Below, one piece after another: positions 52,143-61,137 of a DNA stretch of 64,000 nucleotides (positions are counted from its first letter, which is position 1; every line of letters starts with the position of its first letter). The translations under genes and the position numbers were made by a program. The DNA comes from Pseudomonas monsensis (lineage in GTDB: Bacteria > Pseudomonadota > Gammaproteobacteria > Pseudomonadales > Pseudomonadaceae): assembly GCF_014268495.2 (NCBI RefSeq), contig NZ_CP077087.1, positions 2,297,501-2,361,500 of the forward strand. Reading direction: 5' to 3'. The notes under the pieces were generated by a model that did not search any database, was not told the DNA's origin, and saw only the letters and a list, made by a program, of their open reading frames with translations.

Positions 52143-53708
52143 TCAGCGGTTAAACCGCTCCACCAACGAGTACTGCGTATTCGCCGTCTTGGTCAGCTCT
52201 TCACTCAACAACGCCGAGTTATGCGCCTGCTCGGAAGTCTGATCCGCCAGTTCCGAAATATTGCTGATGTTGCGGCTGATCTCTTCAGCCACCGCACTTT
52301 GCTCTTCGGTCGCGGCAGCAATCTGCGTGGTCATGTCGGTGATGTTGGCCACCGCTTCACTGATCCCGACCAACGCCTGATCCGCTTCCAGCACCCGCGC
52401 TACACCTTCTTCAGCCTGGCGATGCCCGGCTTCCATGGTTTGCACGGCACTCGAAGCCGTCTGCTGCAACTTAGCGATCAGGGCGTGAATCTGCCCGGTC
52501 GATTCGCTGGTGCGTTGCGCCAGTTGGCGAACTTCGTCAGCCACTACCGCGAAACCACGGCCCATCTCGCCGGCACGGGCCGCTTCGATGGCGGCGTTGA
52601 GGGCGAGCAGGTTGGTCTGGTCGGCGATGCCTTTGATCACATCCACTACGCCGCCGATTTCGTCGCTGTCCTTGGCCAGTTGGGTCACGGTCAGGCCGGT
52701 TTCGCCGACGACCACCGACAAACGCTGAATGGCTTCGCGAGTCTCGCCGGCAATGTCACGACCGCGACCGGTCAGGCGATTGGCTTCCTGAGTCGCGTCA
52801 GCAGTGCGCTGCACGTGGCTCGCCACTTCCTGAGTGGTCGCGGCCATCTGGTTGACGGCGGTGGCGACCTGTTCGGTTTCCACGCGCTGGCGTTCCAGGC
52901 CGCTGGAGCTGTTGTGCGCCAGGGCGTCGGACTGTTTGGCCTGATCGGTCAGGTGTTCGGCGGTGTCCTGCAGACGGGTCAGGCAGGTTTTCAGGCGCGC
53001 TTCCTGGCTGAGGATCGACATTTCCAGACGCGCCTGGGCGCCACGGCTGTCGGTGTACATCTGCGCGATCAGCGGGTCGGAAGTGGTCTGCTCGGCCAGG
53101 CGCAGCAGGCGCTTGAGCCCGCGTTGCTGCCATTGCAGGCCCATCAGGCCCAGCGGTACCGACAAACCGGCCGCCAGGGCGAAGCCCCAGTGCGAGTTGA
53201 GGGTCGCGCCGATCACGAAGCTCAGTTGGCTGACCAGAATGAACGGCAGCCAGTCTTGCAGCACCGGCAGCCATTTATCGCTGGAAGGGATCGCCGACTT
53301 GCCCTGGTTGATGCGTTGGTAGAGCGCTTCGGCACGGCGGATCTGTTCGGCGGTGGGTTTGATCCGCACCGACTCGTAACCGATCACCTGACTGCCATCG
53401 AACACCGGTGTCACGTAGGCGTTCACCCAGTAATGGTCACCGGATTTGCAGCGATTCTTGACAATGCCCATCCATGGCAAGCCTTGTTTCAGTGTGCCCC
53501 ACATGTGCGAAAACACCGCAGCCGGGACGTCGGGGTGACGGACCAGGTTGTGCGGCGCACGGATCAGTTCTTCACGCGAAAACCCGCTGATCTCGACGAA
53601 AGCGTCGTTGCAGTAGGTGATCACGCCCTTGGCGTCGGTTGTGGAGATCAACCGCTGCTGAGCCGGGAAAGTCCGTTCGCGTTGTGTAATGGGCTGGTTG
53701 TTACGCAT
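52143..53708 (-). CDS. aer: Aer-like aerotaxis receptor / PAS-containing methyl-accepting chemotaxis protein
   Basis: A 521-residue chemoreceptor. The N-terminal PAS domain (about 20-120) has ITYCNDAFVEISGFSREEL and NLVRHPDVPAAVF, as in Aer energy-taxis sensors that bind FAD. A hydrophobic hairpin near 150-195 anchors it in the membrane without a large periplasmic domain. The signalling tip is intact (TNLLALNAAIEAARAGEMGR). It sits close to the cbb3 genes, a location also familiar for aer in P. aeruginosa. I see no perfect ANR box in front of it. Confidence 0.87.
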   Translation of the reverse strand: MRNNQPITQRERTFPAQQRLISTTDAKGVITYCNDAFVEISGFSREELIRAPHNLVRHPDVPAAVFSHMWGTLKQGLPWMGIVKNRCKSGDHYWVNAYVTPVFDGSQVIGYESVRIKPTAEQIRRAEALYQRINQGKSAIPSSDKWLPVLQDWLPFILVSQLSFVIGATLNSHWGFALAAGLSVPLGLMGLQWQQRGLKRLLRLAEQTTSDPLIAQMYTDSRGAQARLEMSILSQEARLKTCLTRLQDTAEHLTDQAKQSDALAHNSSSGLERQRVETEQVATAVNQMAATTQEVASHVQRTADATQEANRLTGRGRDIAGETREAIQRLSVVVGETGLTVTQLAKDSDEIGGVVDVIKGIADQTNLLALNAAIEAARAGEMGRGFAVVADEVRQLAQRTSESTGQIHALIAKLQQTASSAVQTMEAGHRQAEEGVARVLEADQALVGISEAVANITDMTTQIAAATEEQSAVAEEISRNISNISELADQTSEQAHNSALLSEELTKTANTQYSLVERFNR

Positions 53709-53810
53709 GGTTTTTCAATCCGCAAGGCTTTGAAAGGTTGTCGGCGATGTCAGGAAATTATTGAAGTTTTTTTTCAGTAATAAGTACGGCGTCGCAAAAC
53801 GGGCCTTGCT

Positions 53811-54602
53811 TCAACCCGCCAGCATCGGATAGGTGAACAGCGCAAAGTGCAGCAGGTTCAGCCCGAAGTGCGTGGCGATCGCCGCACCCAGCCCGCCAAA
53901 GCGGTAGGCCAGACCATAGCCGACACCGGCCAGACCCGCCAGCAACACCCAGGTCCAGCCGGCACCGGCGTGCACCAGGCCGAACAGCAGCGAGGCCAGC
54001 AACAGGGCGAGGTTGTCGCCGTAGGGCAGGTGCTGGAAGCGCCGGCTGAGCCCGCCCTGTATATAGCCGCGAAACAGCGCTTCTTCGACCAGTGTCACCA
54101 GCAGCAGGTTGTTCAACACCCACAGCCATGCCGGGTCGGGCCACTTTGGCGCCCAAGTGATGACGCCAAGCAACAGCGCGCCGCCGAGGGCGAGGATGGC
54201 GCTCAGGGTCAGGGCGAGGAGGGTGGCGTATACGGTCAGGCGCAACGACCGCCGCGCGACAATCCACGGACAGACCAGCAACAACCAGAAACCAATCAGC
54301 GGTTTGTCCAGATTCAGGTACATCGCAAACGGCACGGCGTTGTCGGTGAAGCGCTGCGGGTCGATGGCGCGACCATTGTAGAAACCCGGTAACCAGTGCA
54401 GGGCCAGCGACAGGGCGAGGACGATAAACAGACCATGACCGAGAAACCGCGCCACCGGTACCTGTTGCTGGCGCACGGCAAATCCGGCAAATAACAGAAG
54501 GCCGATGCTGATCAGCGCCAGCCAGCCGAGCTGTCCGTAGCTCAGCGCCCACCCGTAACCGAGGCTGAGAAGTGCCAGATAGAGCCATGGCAACGCCTTC
54601 AT
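53811..54602 (-). CDS. CPBP family intramembrane metalloprotease
   Basis: A 263-residue, roughly eight-helix membrane protein. CPBP/Abi motifs are EEALFRGYIQGG (motif 1, EExxxR), LLFGLVHAG (motif 2 histidine) and a final GLGAAIATHFGLN segment (motif 3 histidine). Such proteins resemble CAAX prenyl proteases; bacterial roles vary and no peptide partner gene is adjacent. Start at ATG 54602 (MKALPWLYLALL). The frame is open far upstream through a REP pair, which is not coding. Confidence 0.85.
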   Translation of the reverse strand: MKALPWLYLALLSLGYGWALSYGQLGWLALISIGLLLFAGFAVRQQQVPVARFLGHGLFIVLALSLALHWLPGFYNGRAIDPQRFTDNAVPFAMYLNLDKPLIGFWLLLVCPWIVARRSLRLTVYATLLALTLSAILALGGALLLGVITWAPKWPDPAWLWVLNNLLLVTLVEEALFRGYIQGGLSRRFQHLPYGDNLALLLASLLFGLVHAGAGWTWVLLAGLAGVGYGLAYRFGGLGAAIATHFGLNLLHFALFTYPMLAG

Positions 54603-54717
54603 GGAAAGTCCCTGTGCAGAATATGTGGAAGGGCTTTCTACACGGGTGGGGGCGTGGGGACAAGTGAAGGTGAAAGGGGAAACCGGGGCAGCACAAAAAC
54701 CTGTGTCCAGCCCCGTT

Positions 54718-54817
54718 ACCTGTGGGAGCTGGCTTGCCAGCGATGAGGCCTGCACAACCGACATCCTCATCGACTGGACCACCGCTATCGCTGGCAAGCC
54801 AGCTCCCACAGGATTTT
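54718..54817. repeat. REP pair, CTGGCTTGCCAGC family
   Basis: CTGTGGGAGCTGGCTTGCCA...GCGATGAGG and ATCGCTGGCAAGCCAGCTCC...CACAG in inverted orientation between the CPBP and isonitrile hydratase genes. Confidence 0.85.
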
Positions 54818-54832
54818 GTGGATGGCTGGGAA

Positions 54833-55519
54833 TCAGTGCAGATTGAGTTTCGCCGCCGCGCGCTCGGTGATTTCCGTGCGCAACTTCAGCGATGGCGCGG
54901 CACGCAGGCGAGCTTCATCGACAATCGCCCCCGGCGCGGTGTCCGGGCTACCGGCATTGAACGGCGGCGCCGGCGCATATTCCAGCTGCAACTGCACCAA
55001 TTGCGCCGTGTCGGCATCGAACAGTTCAGCCGCCAGCACCAGGGCGAAATCAATCCCCGCCGTGATCCCGCCGCCGGTAAACAGATTACCGTCACGCACC
55101 ACCCGATCCTTCACCGCAATCGCGCCCAGTGTCGGCAGCAGATCGTGATACGCCCAATGCGTGGTCGCACGTTTGCCTTGCAGCAGGCCCGCCGCGCCGA
55201 GCACCAGCGAACCGGTGCACACTGATGTCACGTACTTCGCCTGCGCAGCCTGACGCTTGATGAAGGCCAGCGTTACCTCATCCTCCATCAACGCGCCGAC
55301 GCCACCACCGCCTGGCACGCAGATCACATCCAGATCCGGGCAATCCTCGAACGTGGTGGTCGGTTTCAGCAGCAGACCGGTGCTGGCGGTAACGGGCATC
55401 AAATCCTTCCAGATCAGATGCACTTGCACGCCCGGCAACGAGGCGAGCACGTCGTACGGCCCGGTCAGGTCAAGTTGCTGAACTTGCGGGAACAACAGAA
55501 AACCGATCTGCAGCGTCAT
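54833..55519 (-). CDS. inhA: isonitrile hydratase InhA-like (DJ-1/PfpI family)
   Basis: A 228-residue enzyme expected to hydrate isonitriles to N-substituted formamides. The start MTLQIGFLLFPQVQQLDLTG, the length and the nucleophile Cys101 in TSVCTGSLVLG agree with the P. putida enzyme as I recall it, as do THWAYHDLLP and GGGITAGIDFAL. The open frame upstream would overlap the divergent promoter. It diverges from an AraC/GlxA regulator with a perfect palindrome in between. Confidence 0.82.
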   Translation of the reverse strand: MTLQIGFLLFPQVQQLDLTGPYDVLASLPGVQVHLIWKDLMPVTASTGLLLKPTTTFEDCPDLDVICVPGGGGVGALMEDEVTLAFIKRQAAQAKYVTSVCTGSLVLGAAGLLQGKRATTHWAYHDLLPTLGAIAVKDRVVRDGNLFTGGGITAGIDFALVLAAELFDADTAQLVQLQLEYAPAPPFNAGSPDTAPGAIVDEARLRAAPSLKLRTEITERAAAKLNLH

Positions 55520-55572
55520 TGTTCTTGCTCCATGAAAAGGGGTGGACGGCTTCACTGTAGGCGCGTAGGTTC

Positions 55573-55586
55573 TGGCGTATACGCCA
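55573..55586. promoter_or_regulatory. 14-base perfect palindrome between inhA and its divergent regulator
   Basis: TGGCGTATACGCCA is perfectly self-complementary. It lies 53 bases upstream of inhA and 22 bases upstream of the regulator gene, with an extra half-site TACGCCA near 55601. Probable operator of the adjacent AraC/GlxA regulator. Confidence 0.6.
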
Positions 55587-55608
55587 ATCACCCCACGAAT
55601 TACGCCAA

Positions 55609-56613
55609 ATGCCCAAAGCCATTCACGTACTCGCGTTTGCCAACATGCAGATCCTCGACGTCACCGGGCCGTTGCAGGTGTTCGCCTCGGCCAACGACCT
55701 CGCTCGCCAACGCGGTTTGCCCTTGCCCTATGCGCCGTCGGTGATTGCCAGTGCGGGCGGGGCGGTGATGTCCTCGGCGGGGCTGGCGGTGCTGGCCGAA
55801 CCTTTGCCGCAGCAGGCCAGCGATACCTTGATCATCGCCGGTGGCTGGGGCATTTACCCGGCGGCTGAGGACGCGTTGTTGGTGGATTGGGTGCGCGAAC
55901 ACGCGGCCAAATGCCGGCGCGTCGCCTCGGTGTGCACCGGCGCGTTTCTGTTGGCGGCCAGTGGCTGGCTCGACGGGCGCCGCGTCGTGACGCACTGGAC
56001 CCGTTGCGAACAATTGGCGCAGCAGCACCCGAAGTTGCAGGTCGAAGCCAATCCGATTTTCATCAACGACGGCCCGGTCTGGACCTCGGCGGGCGTCACC
56101 GCCGGCATTGATCTGGCCCTGGCAATGGTCGAGGAAGATCTGGGCCGCGACATCGCCCTGGACGTGGCGCGGCATCTGGTGGTGTTCCTCAAACGCCCGG
56201 GCGGGCAATCGCAATTCAGCGTAACCCTGTCGCTGCAAAATCAAGGCAATCGCTTTGATGAACTGCACGCGTGGATCGCCGAACACCTCACCTGCGACCT
56301 CGGCATCCCGACCCTGGCCGAACAGGCCGGGATGAGCGAGCGCAGTTTCGTCCGCCACTACCGCGCCGACACCGGCCAGACCCCGGCACGGGCGATTGAA
56401 TTGATTCGTGTCGAAACCGCCCGACGCCTGCTCAGCGACACCGGCCTGCCGGTCAAACGCATCGCGGCCAACTGCGGGTTTGGCAGTGAAGAAACGTTGC
56501 GGCGCAGTTTTTTGCGGGCAATTGGCGTGACGCCGCAGGCTTATCGGGAGCGGTTTTCGGTGCATGCATCAGCAGATTCATCAATCGACACTGATGTGAT
56601 CGGACGAGTCTGA
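55609..56613 (+). CDS. GlxA-family AraC-type transcriptional regulator
   Basis: A 334-residue regulator with an N-terminal DJ-1/PfpI-like sensor domain (MPKAIHVLAFANMQILDVTG; SVCTGAFLLAASG) and two C-terminal AraC helix-turn-helix motifs (PTLAEQAGMSERSFVRHYR and RIAANCGFGSEETLRRSF). The sensor domain shares its fold with the neighbouring isonitrile hydratase, suggesting related ligand recognition. It is likely to control inhA through the palindrome in the shared promoter. Confidence 0.9.
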   Translation: MPKAIHVLAFANMQILDVTGPLQVFASANDLARQRGLPLPYAPSVIASAGGAVMSSAGLAVLAEPLPQQASDTLIIAGGWGIYPAAEDALLVDWVREHAAKCRRVASVCTGAFLLAASGWLDGRRVVTHWTRCEQLAQQHPKLQVEANPIFINDGPVWTSAGVTAGIDLALAMVEEDLGRDIALDVARHLVVFLKRPGGQSQFSVTLSLQNQGNRFDELHAWIAEHLTCDLGIPTLAEQAGMSERSFVRHYRADTGQTPARAIELIRVETARRLLSDTGLPVKRIAANCGFGSEETLRRSFLRAIGVTPQAYRERFSVHASADSSIDTDVIGRV

Positions 56614-56624
56614 AACGTGGCGAG

Positions 56625-56705
56625 GGCTTGCGCTGAGTCGCGACGCGCCGCGAATTTTACAGGGCCTGCTGCGCAGTCCAGCGCGAGCAAGCTCCCTCGC
56701 CACAA
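56625..56705. repeat. REP-like pair, GTGGCGAGGG family
   Basis: GTGGCGAGGGCTTGCGCTGA at the left and GCGAGCAAGCTCCCTCGCCAC at the right form diverged inverted arms between convergent genes. Confidence 0.6.
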
Positions 56706-56724
56706 GCGCTACCCACTTGCGGAA

Positions 56725-57114
56725 TCAGGCCTCGGCCTCTGCGAGCTGATTGAAATACTTCGCCCGATCCGGAGTAAACGTCACCCGCATCTTCGTTCGC
56801 GAGCAGGTCAGCGAACGCTCTTCACCCAGATCAATATCCAGATCCTCGCCACGCAATCCTTGCCACTGCGCGAGGTATTTGAGCGAGCCGAATTTTTCGT
56901 TTTTCTTCAGGCTGCGACTGACGCCGCCTTTCCAGCCGAGCACCGGCAGTTCGCCGGCAAGGCATTTTTGCGCGAGGTCGGGGAAGCGGGTGGCGCGCTG
57001 GCGGCCGATTTCCCAGCATTTGATCAGGCCTTGGTCGGCGGCTTCCCAGAGTTGGGTGCGGGTCAGGCCGCTGCGCAGGGGCGTGCCGATGGTGCGGTGG
57101 ACGTGCTGGGTCAT
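56725..57114 (-). CDS. uncharacterised protein
   Basis: A 129-residue basic protein (MTQHVHRTIGTPLRSGLTRT start). The N-terminal part LTRTQLWEAADQGLIKCWEIGRQ resembles a helix-turn-helix/excisionase-like segment, but I do not recognise the family. The middle is Lys-rich (KGGVSRSLKKNEKFGSLKYL). There is no signal peptide. A binding site GGAACC lies before the ATG. It stands alone between REP-like sequences. Confidence 0.65.
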   Translation of the reverse strand: MTQHVHRTIGTPLRSGLTRTQLWEAADQGLIKCWEIGRQRATRFPDLAQKCLAGELPVLGWKGGVSRSLKKNEKFGSLKYLAQWQGLRGEDLDIDLGEERSLTCSRTKMRVTFTPDRAKYFNQLAEAEA

Positions 57115-57504
57115 TCTGGTTCCTTGAATTCGGGTTTTATTGGACAGCTCCGCTGTGCCCGTTGCGGTGGATGGTAGGGGTGGATGTAACAGCTGGCAAC
57201 AGGGTATTTCAGGGTGTAAGTGCAGGTTACGGGGAGGGATTTACCTGGGTGTTGTTTAGACGAAGTCGGAAAAAACTACACAAACTGTGGCGAGGGGATT
57301 TATCCCCGATCGGCTGCGCAGCAGTCGCAAAGCCATGCAATGCGGTACTGCTGAAGAAACGAGCGGGCAAAGAGCCGGGCCGCCTCGCAGCCCGTCGGGG
57401 ATAAATCCCCTCACCAGAGGGGATCTGATTCTGTTTATTTCTGTGTAGGGGTTAGCCCGGCGAAGCGCTGAAGTTCGGCATATTTCCTACAGAGACTGAC
57501 GAAA
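57115..57504. repeat. intergenic region with long inverted repeat (GAGGGGATTTATCCCC)
   Basis: 390 bases without a gene. GTGGCGAGGGGATTTATCCC (from 57286) and GGGGATAAATCCCCTC (to about 57413) are inverted arms of another REP-like family around a ~95-base centre. No promoter or further feature can be stated with confidence. Confidence 0.65.
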
Positions 57505-59331
57505 TTACGGCTGCCAAACACTCTTCTCCCCACTCAAACGCCGATCAAGAAAACTCGCCGCACTGATCAGTGCCAGATGCGTCAGCGCCTGAGGAGTGTT
57601 GCCCAGATGCCGGCCCTTGCTGTCGAACTCTTCGGCGTACAGCCCCAGCGGGTTTGCATAGCGCAGCAGTTGTTCGAACTCCAGATGGGCCTTTTCCACC
57701 TGGCCGGCGCGGGCCAGGCATTCGACGTACCAGAACGAACAGGCGGCAAACGCGCCTTCGGTGCCGGTCAAACCGTCGATGTTGGCATCGTCGTTGCGAT
57801 AGCGATAAACCATGCCGTCGCGCACCAAGGTCTTTTCGATTGCCTCAAGGGTCGACAGCCACCGCGGGTCCTTGGCGCTGACAAAGCGCACCAGCGGCAT
57901 CAGCAGCATCGAACCGTCCAGCGCCGTTCCGCCCTTGTACTGGACGAAATGCCCGCGCTCCTCATTCCAGAAGTTGCCCCAGATATCGGCGTAGATCGCC
58001 TGCCGGGTCTGATCCCATTGCGCAAACGGCGCCGGCAACGAGCGTTTCGAAGCCAGACGAATGGCCCGATCCAGCGCCACCCAGCACATCAGCCGCGAAT
58101 GCAGAAAGTGATGTTGTTCACCGCGCATTTCCCAAATGCCTACATCAGCGGTCTGCCATGTCTCACACACTTGATCGACCACTTCGCGCACGTGGTTCCA
58201 GCCTTCGTGGGAAATGGCGTCGCCATACTTGTTGACCAGATACACCGCGTCCATCAATTCGCCAAAGATATCCAGCTGAATCTGCTCATACGCACCATTG
58301 CCGATACGCACCGGTTGCGCTCCACCATGGCCGGACAGGTGAGTGAGTTCGGTTTCGGGCAGTTCCTGACGACCGTCAATGGCATACAGAATGTTGAGTT
58401 TGGTTGGCTGGCCGCAGCAATCGCTGACCCGCCCACGCAGCCAGCCCATGTAGGCATTGGCTTCGTCGACAAAGCCCAGGCGCATAAAGGCATAAACGGT
58501 AAACGATGCGTCGCGTATCCACGTGTAGCGGTAATCCCAGTTGCGTTCGCCGCCGGGGGTTTCCGGCAGACCGAAGGTCGCCGCCGCCAGAATTGCGCCG
58601 TGCTGGCGCGATGTCAGCAGCTTCAGCGCGAGGGCTGAGCGGTTGACCATCTCCCGCCAGCGGCCGCGATAGTTGGACTGGCCGATCCAGCCGCGCCAGA
58701 AGCTCAAGGTGCGCTCCATGCACAGTTGCGCGGCGCCTTGTTCAAAGCGCGGGTCGTCGGCGCCGCCGAGGAGGAACTCGGCGTGCTCGTTGTGCTTCAA
58801 GGTAAAGGAGGCCAGCGCCGCATCGTTCTCGATGTGCAGCGCTTGATCCGAGGTCAGCCGCATCGAGGGTTGCCCCTCGGCGCTGAACACCACGGCTTGC
58901 CGGTCCATCTGTGCGCGGGTCTTGGCGCGGGCGTAGTCGTGACGCACGGCACAACGCACATGGAAGGTCGCCTCACCACTGACCACCCGCACCCGGCGCA
59001 TCAACAGCGGCAAGTCGTCCTGGTTGTCGGCCACCGGCAGCAGATCGGTGACCTCAACCACCGCCCGTTCACTGAGCCAGCGGGTTTGCAGCACGTTGGT
59101 GTCCGGCAGGTAAATCTGTTCGCGTCGGGCGTCGGGCAAGTCCGGCGTCAACTGGAAAATCCCGGCGTCAGGGCTGTCGAGCAGCGAACAGAAAATCGAC
59201 GGGCTGTCGAACTCCGGCCAGCAGAAAAAATCCACGCTGCCCTTGTCGTTGACCAGTGCTGCGGTGCGCATGTCGCCGATGATGCCGTGGGCGTCGATCG
59301 GGCTTTGTCGTTCCAGGTGATGCTCAGCCAT
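57505..59331 (-). CDS. glycoside hydrolase family 15 protein (glucoamylase/trehalase-like)
   Basis: A 608-residue cytoplasmic enzyme without signal peptide. The N-terminal beta domain starts SPIDAHGIIGDMRTAALVNDKGSVDFFCWP. The (alpha/alpha)6 barrel has ERNWDYRYTWIRDASFTVYA around residue 265, typical of bacterial GH15 proteins that act on trehalose or alpha-glucosides. Catalytic glutamates cannot be fixed by eye. Its start overlaps the SDR stop by 8 bases, so the two are coupled. Confidence 0.88.
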   Translation of the reverse strand: MAEHHLERQSPIDAHGIIGDMRTAALVNDKGSVDFFCWPEFDSPSIFCSLLDSPDAGIFQLTPDLPDARREQIYLPDTNVLQTRWLSERAVVEVTDLLPVADNQDDLPLLMRRVRVVSGEATFHVRCAVRHDYARAKTRAQMDRQAVVFSAEGQPSMRLTSDQALHIENDAALASFTLKHNEHAEFLLGGADDPRFEQGAAQLCMERTLSFWRGWIGQSNYRGRWREMVNRSALALKLLTSRQHGAILAAATFGLPETPGGERNWDYRYTWIRDASFTVYAFMRLGFVDEANAYMGWLRGRVSDCCGQPTKLNILYAIDGRQELPETELTHLSGHGGAQPVRIGNGAYEQIQLDIFGELMDAVYLVNKYGDAISHEGWNHVREVVDQVCETWQTADVGIWEMRGEQHHFLHSRLMCWVALDRAIRLASKRSLPAPFAQWDQTRQAIYADIWGNFWNEERGHFVQYKGGTALDGSMLLMPLVRFVSAKDPRWLSTLEAIEKTLVRDGMVYRYRNDDANIDGLTGTEGAFAACSFWYVECLARAGQVEKAHLEFEQLLRYANPLGLYAEEFDSKGRHLGNTPQALTHLALISAASFLDRRLSGEKSVWQP

Positions 59332-60124
59332 TGCCGCGAAACTCCGGATAGAGGCTCATGCCGCCGTCGATGAACAGGGTAGTGCCGACGATGTAGTCGG
59401 AGGCGTCGCAGGCAAGGAATACCACCGCGTTGGCAACATCTTCGACATCGCCGATGCGGCCGTAGGGAATCAGTTTGAGCAACGCCTGCGCCGCGTCGCC
59501 CTCGGTGGCCTCCGCGTTGATCGCCGTGCGGATCGCCCCCGGCGCGATGCCGTTGATGCGAATGCGCTGATGGCTGACTTCCTGGGCGAGGGTCTGCATC
59601 AACTGGTCGACGCCGCCCTTGGACGCCGCATAGTTGACGTGCCCGGCCCACGGAATGCGCTGGTGCACCGAACTCACGTGAATGATCTTGCCGGCGGCGC
59701 GGGACACGCCCCGGCGAATGCCCTGGCGATTGAAGATTCGCAACGCGGCACGGGCGCAGAGAAACTGGCCGGTGAGGTTGACGCCGATCACCGCGTTCCA
59801 GTCATCCAGGGTCATGTCCACGGCGGCGGCGTCTTTTTGCATACCCGAGTTGGCCACCAGAATATCCAGCGAGCCGAAGGCGTCGAGGGTCTGGGCGAAC
59901 AGCCGTTCGACCTCGTCTTCCTTCGACACATCGGCGCCAATCGCGATGGCCTGGCCACCGTCGGCGACGATCTGCCGGGCGAGGGCTTCGGCGGGCTCGG
60001 CCTGGCGGTTGTAGTTGATGACCACCGCAGCCCCGGCGGCGGCCAGGGCCTTGGCGGCGGCGTGGCCGATGCCGGAGCTGGCGCCGGTGATCAGGGCTAC
60101 CTGACCGGCGAGAGAAATGTGCAT
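59324..60124 (-). CDS. SDR family oxidoreductase (glucose 1-dehydrogenase-like)
   Basis: A 266-residue NAD(P)-dependent short-chain dehydrogenase. It has the cofactor motif TGASSGIG at residues 14-21, NSGM in place of NNAG, HVSSVHQ (catalytic Ser), YAASKGG (Tyr and Lys), and IVGTTLFIDGGMSLYPEF at the end. Sequence style is that of bacterial glucose 1-dehydrogenases. First gene of the pair with the GH15 enzyme, which could release glucose as its substrate. Confidence 0.88.
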   Translation of the reverse strand: MHISLAGQVALITGASSGIGHAAAKALAAAGAAVVINYNRQAEPAEALARQIVADGGQAIAIGADVSKEDEVERLFAQTLDAFGSLDILVANSGMQKDAAAVDMTLDDWNAVIGVNLTGQFLCARAALRIFNRQGIRRGVSRAAGKIIHVSSVHQRIPWAGHVNYAASKGGVDQLMQTLAQEVSHQRIRINGIAPGAIRTAINAEATEGDAAQALLKLIPYGRIGDVEDVANAVVFLACDASDYIVGTTLFIDGGMSLYPEFRGNG

Positions 60125-60218
60125 AGGGGAGGGGCCTGGGTTGAGGGCTTAATTAGCTGACCGGTGGTAAGCGACGAGAGTTCACTCGACGCAAGATGCT
60201 GCGTCGAATGGGCTGACC

Positions 60219-60297
60219 TCTTCGCGAGCAGGCCCGCTCCTGCAAGGGGGCTGCGACGCACACAAATCCCCTGTGCGAGCCTGCTCGCGAAGGGCGG
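60219..60297. repeat. REP pair (REPIN), diverged
   Basis: CTCTTCGCGAGCAGGCCCGC...TCCTGCA and GTGCGAGCCTGCTCGCGAAG in inverted orientation. It ends 2 bases before the candidate iron-starvation promoter at 60299-60323. Confidence 0.75.
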
Positions 60298-60298
60298 A

Positions 60299-60323
60299 CT
60301 AATTCGCGCGACGCCTCATCCGT
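60299..60323 (+). promoter_or_regulatory. candidate PvdS (iron-starvation sigma) promoter, one mismatch
   Basis: CTAATT, a 16-base spacer, then CGT. This is the exact spacing of the PvdS element TAAAT-N16-CGT with one base changed, 35 bases upstream of the thioesterase start. Confidence 0.45.
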
Positions 60324-60357
60324 TCTCTTTTACAGATAACCCATTGAGGTAAACGCG

Positions 60358-61098
60358 GTGACAAAGCTGACACTGCTGTGCCTGCCCTATTCGGGCGCCA
60401 GCGCCATGGTCTACAGCCGCTGGCGGCGTCAATTGCCGTCGTGGCTGCACTTGCAACCGGTAGAACTGCCCGGGCGCGGTGCCCGTTTCGACGAACCCCT
60501 GCAAATCGACATGCGCGCCCTGGCGCGCCAGCTGGCCCGCGAGCAAAAGCCCGGTCTGCACACGCCTTATGCGCTGTTCGGGCACAGCCTCGGCGCGCTG
60601 CTGGCCTGCGAGATGGCCCACGCCTTTCGCGAACTCGGCGCACCGGAACCGGTGGCGCTGTTCGCTTCCGGCACCGCCGCGCCGACGATGCGCAGCGACT
60701 ACGACCGTGGGTTCGCCGAAGCGCGCAGCGACGAAGAGCTGATCGAGCAGTTGCGCACCTTTCAGGGCACCAGCGAAGAAGTGCTGGCCAATAAAGAGCT
60801 GATGAGTCTGACGTTGCCCGTGCTGCGTGCCGATTTCATGATGTGCGGACGCTTTACGCCGGCGCAGCGGCCCTCGCTCAATTGCCCGGTGCACGTGCTG
60901 GGCGGCAAGGAAGACCGCGCGACCACCGAGCAACTGATTGGCTGGAGCAAGGAAACCCAGGGCAGTTTTTCCGTGGACATGATGACCGGCGGGCATTTCT
61001 TCATTCATGAGCACGAAGCCCGGGTCATCCGCACGATCAAGACGCATCTGGAAGTCCATCACCGGCGTCATGCCCAAGCGACGGCCCCGGCGCTATAA
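60358..61098 (+). CDS. type II thioesterase associated with the NRPS
   Basis: A 246-residue external thioesterase that clears misprimed carrier proteins. The family start LLCLPYSGASAMVYSRW is followed by ELPGRGARFDEPL, the nucleophile motif GHSLG (75-79, Ser77) and GGHFFIHEH carrying the catalytic His. The start is GTG 60358, preceded by TTGAGGTAAACGCG. It is followed after 39 bases by the SyrP-like gene, so both are probably one transcript. PvdG and other siderophore thioesterases have this architecture. Confidence 0.88.
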   Translation: MTKLTLLCLPYSGASAMVYSRWRRQLPSWLHLQPVELPGRGARFDEPLQIDMRALARQLAREQKPGLHTPYALFGHSLGALLACEMAHAFRELGAPEPVALFASGTAAPTMRSDYDRGFAEARSDEELIEQLRTFQGTSEEVLANKELMSLTLPVLRADFMMCGRFTPAQRPSLNCPVHVLGGKEDRATTEQLIGWSKETQGSFSVDMMTGGHFFIHEHEARVIRTIKTHLEVHHRRHAQATAPAL

Positions 61099-61137
61099 CG
61101 CACGGCGCCCTTATCGAGTGATTACAGGAGGCCAGTC

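Noticed and set aside
54603..54809. N-terminal extension of the CPBP protease
   Set aside because: The extension would translate a REP pair; the start MKALPWLYLALL has a natural first membrane helix.
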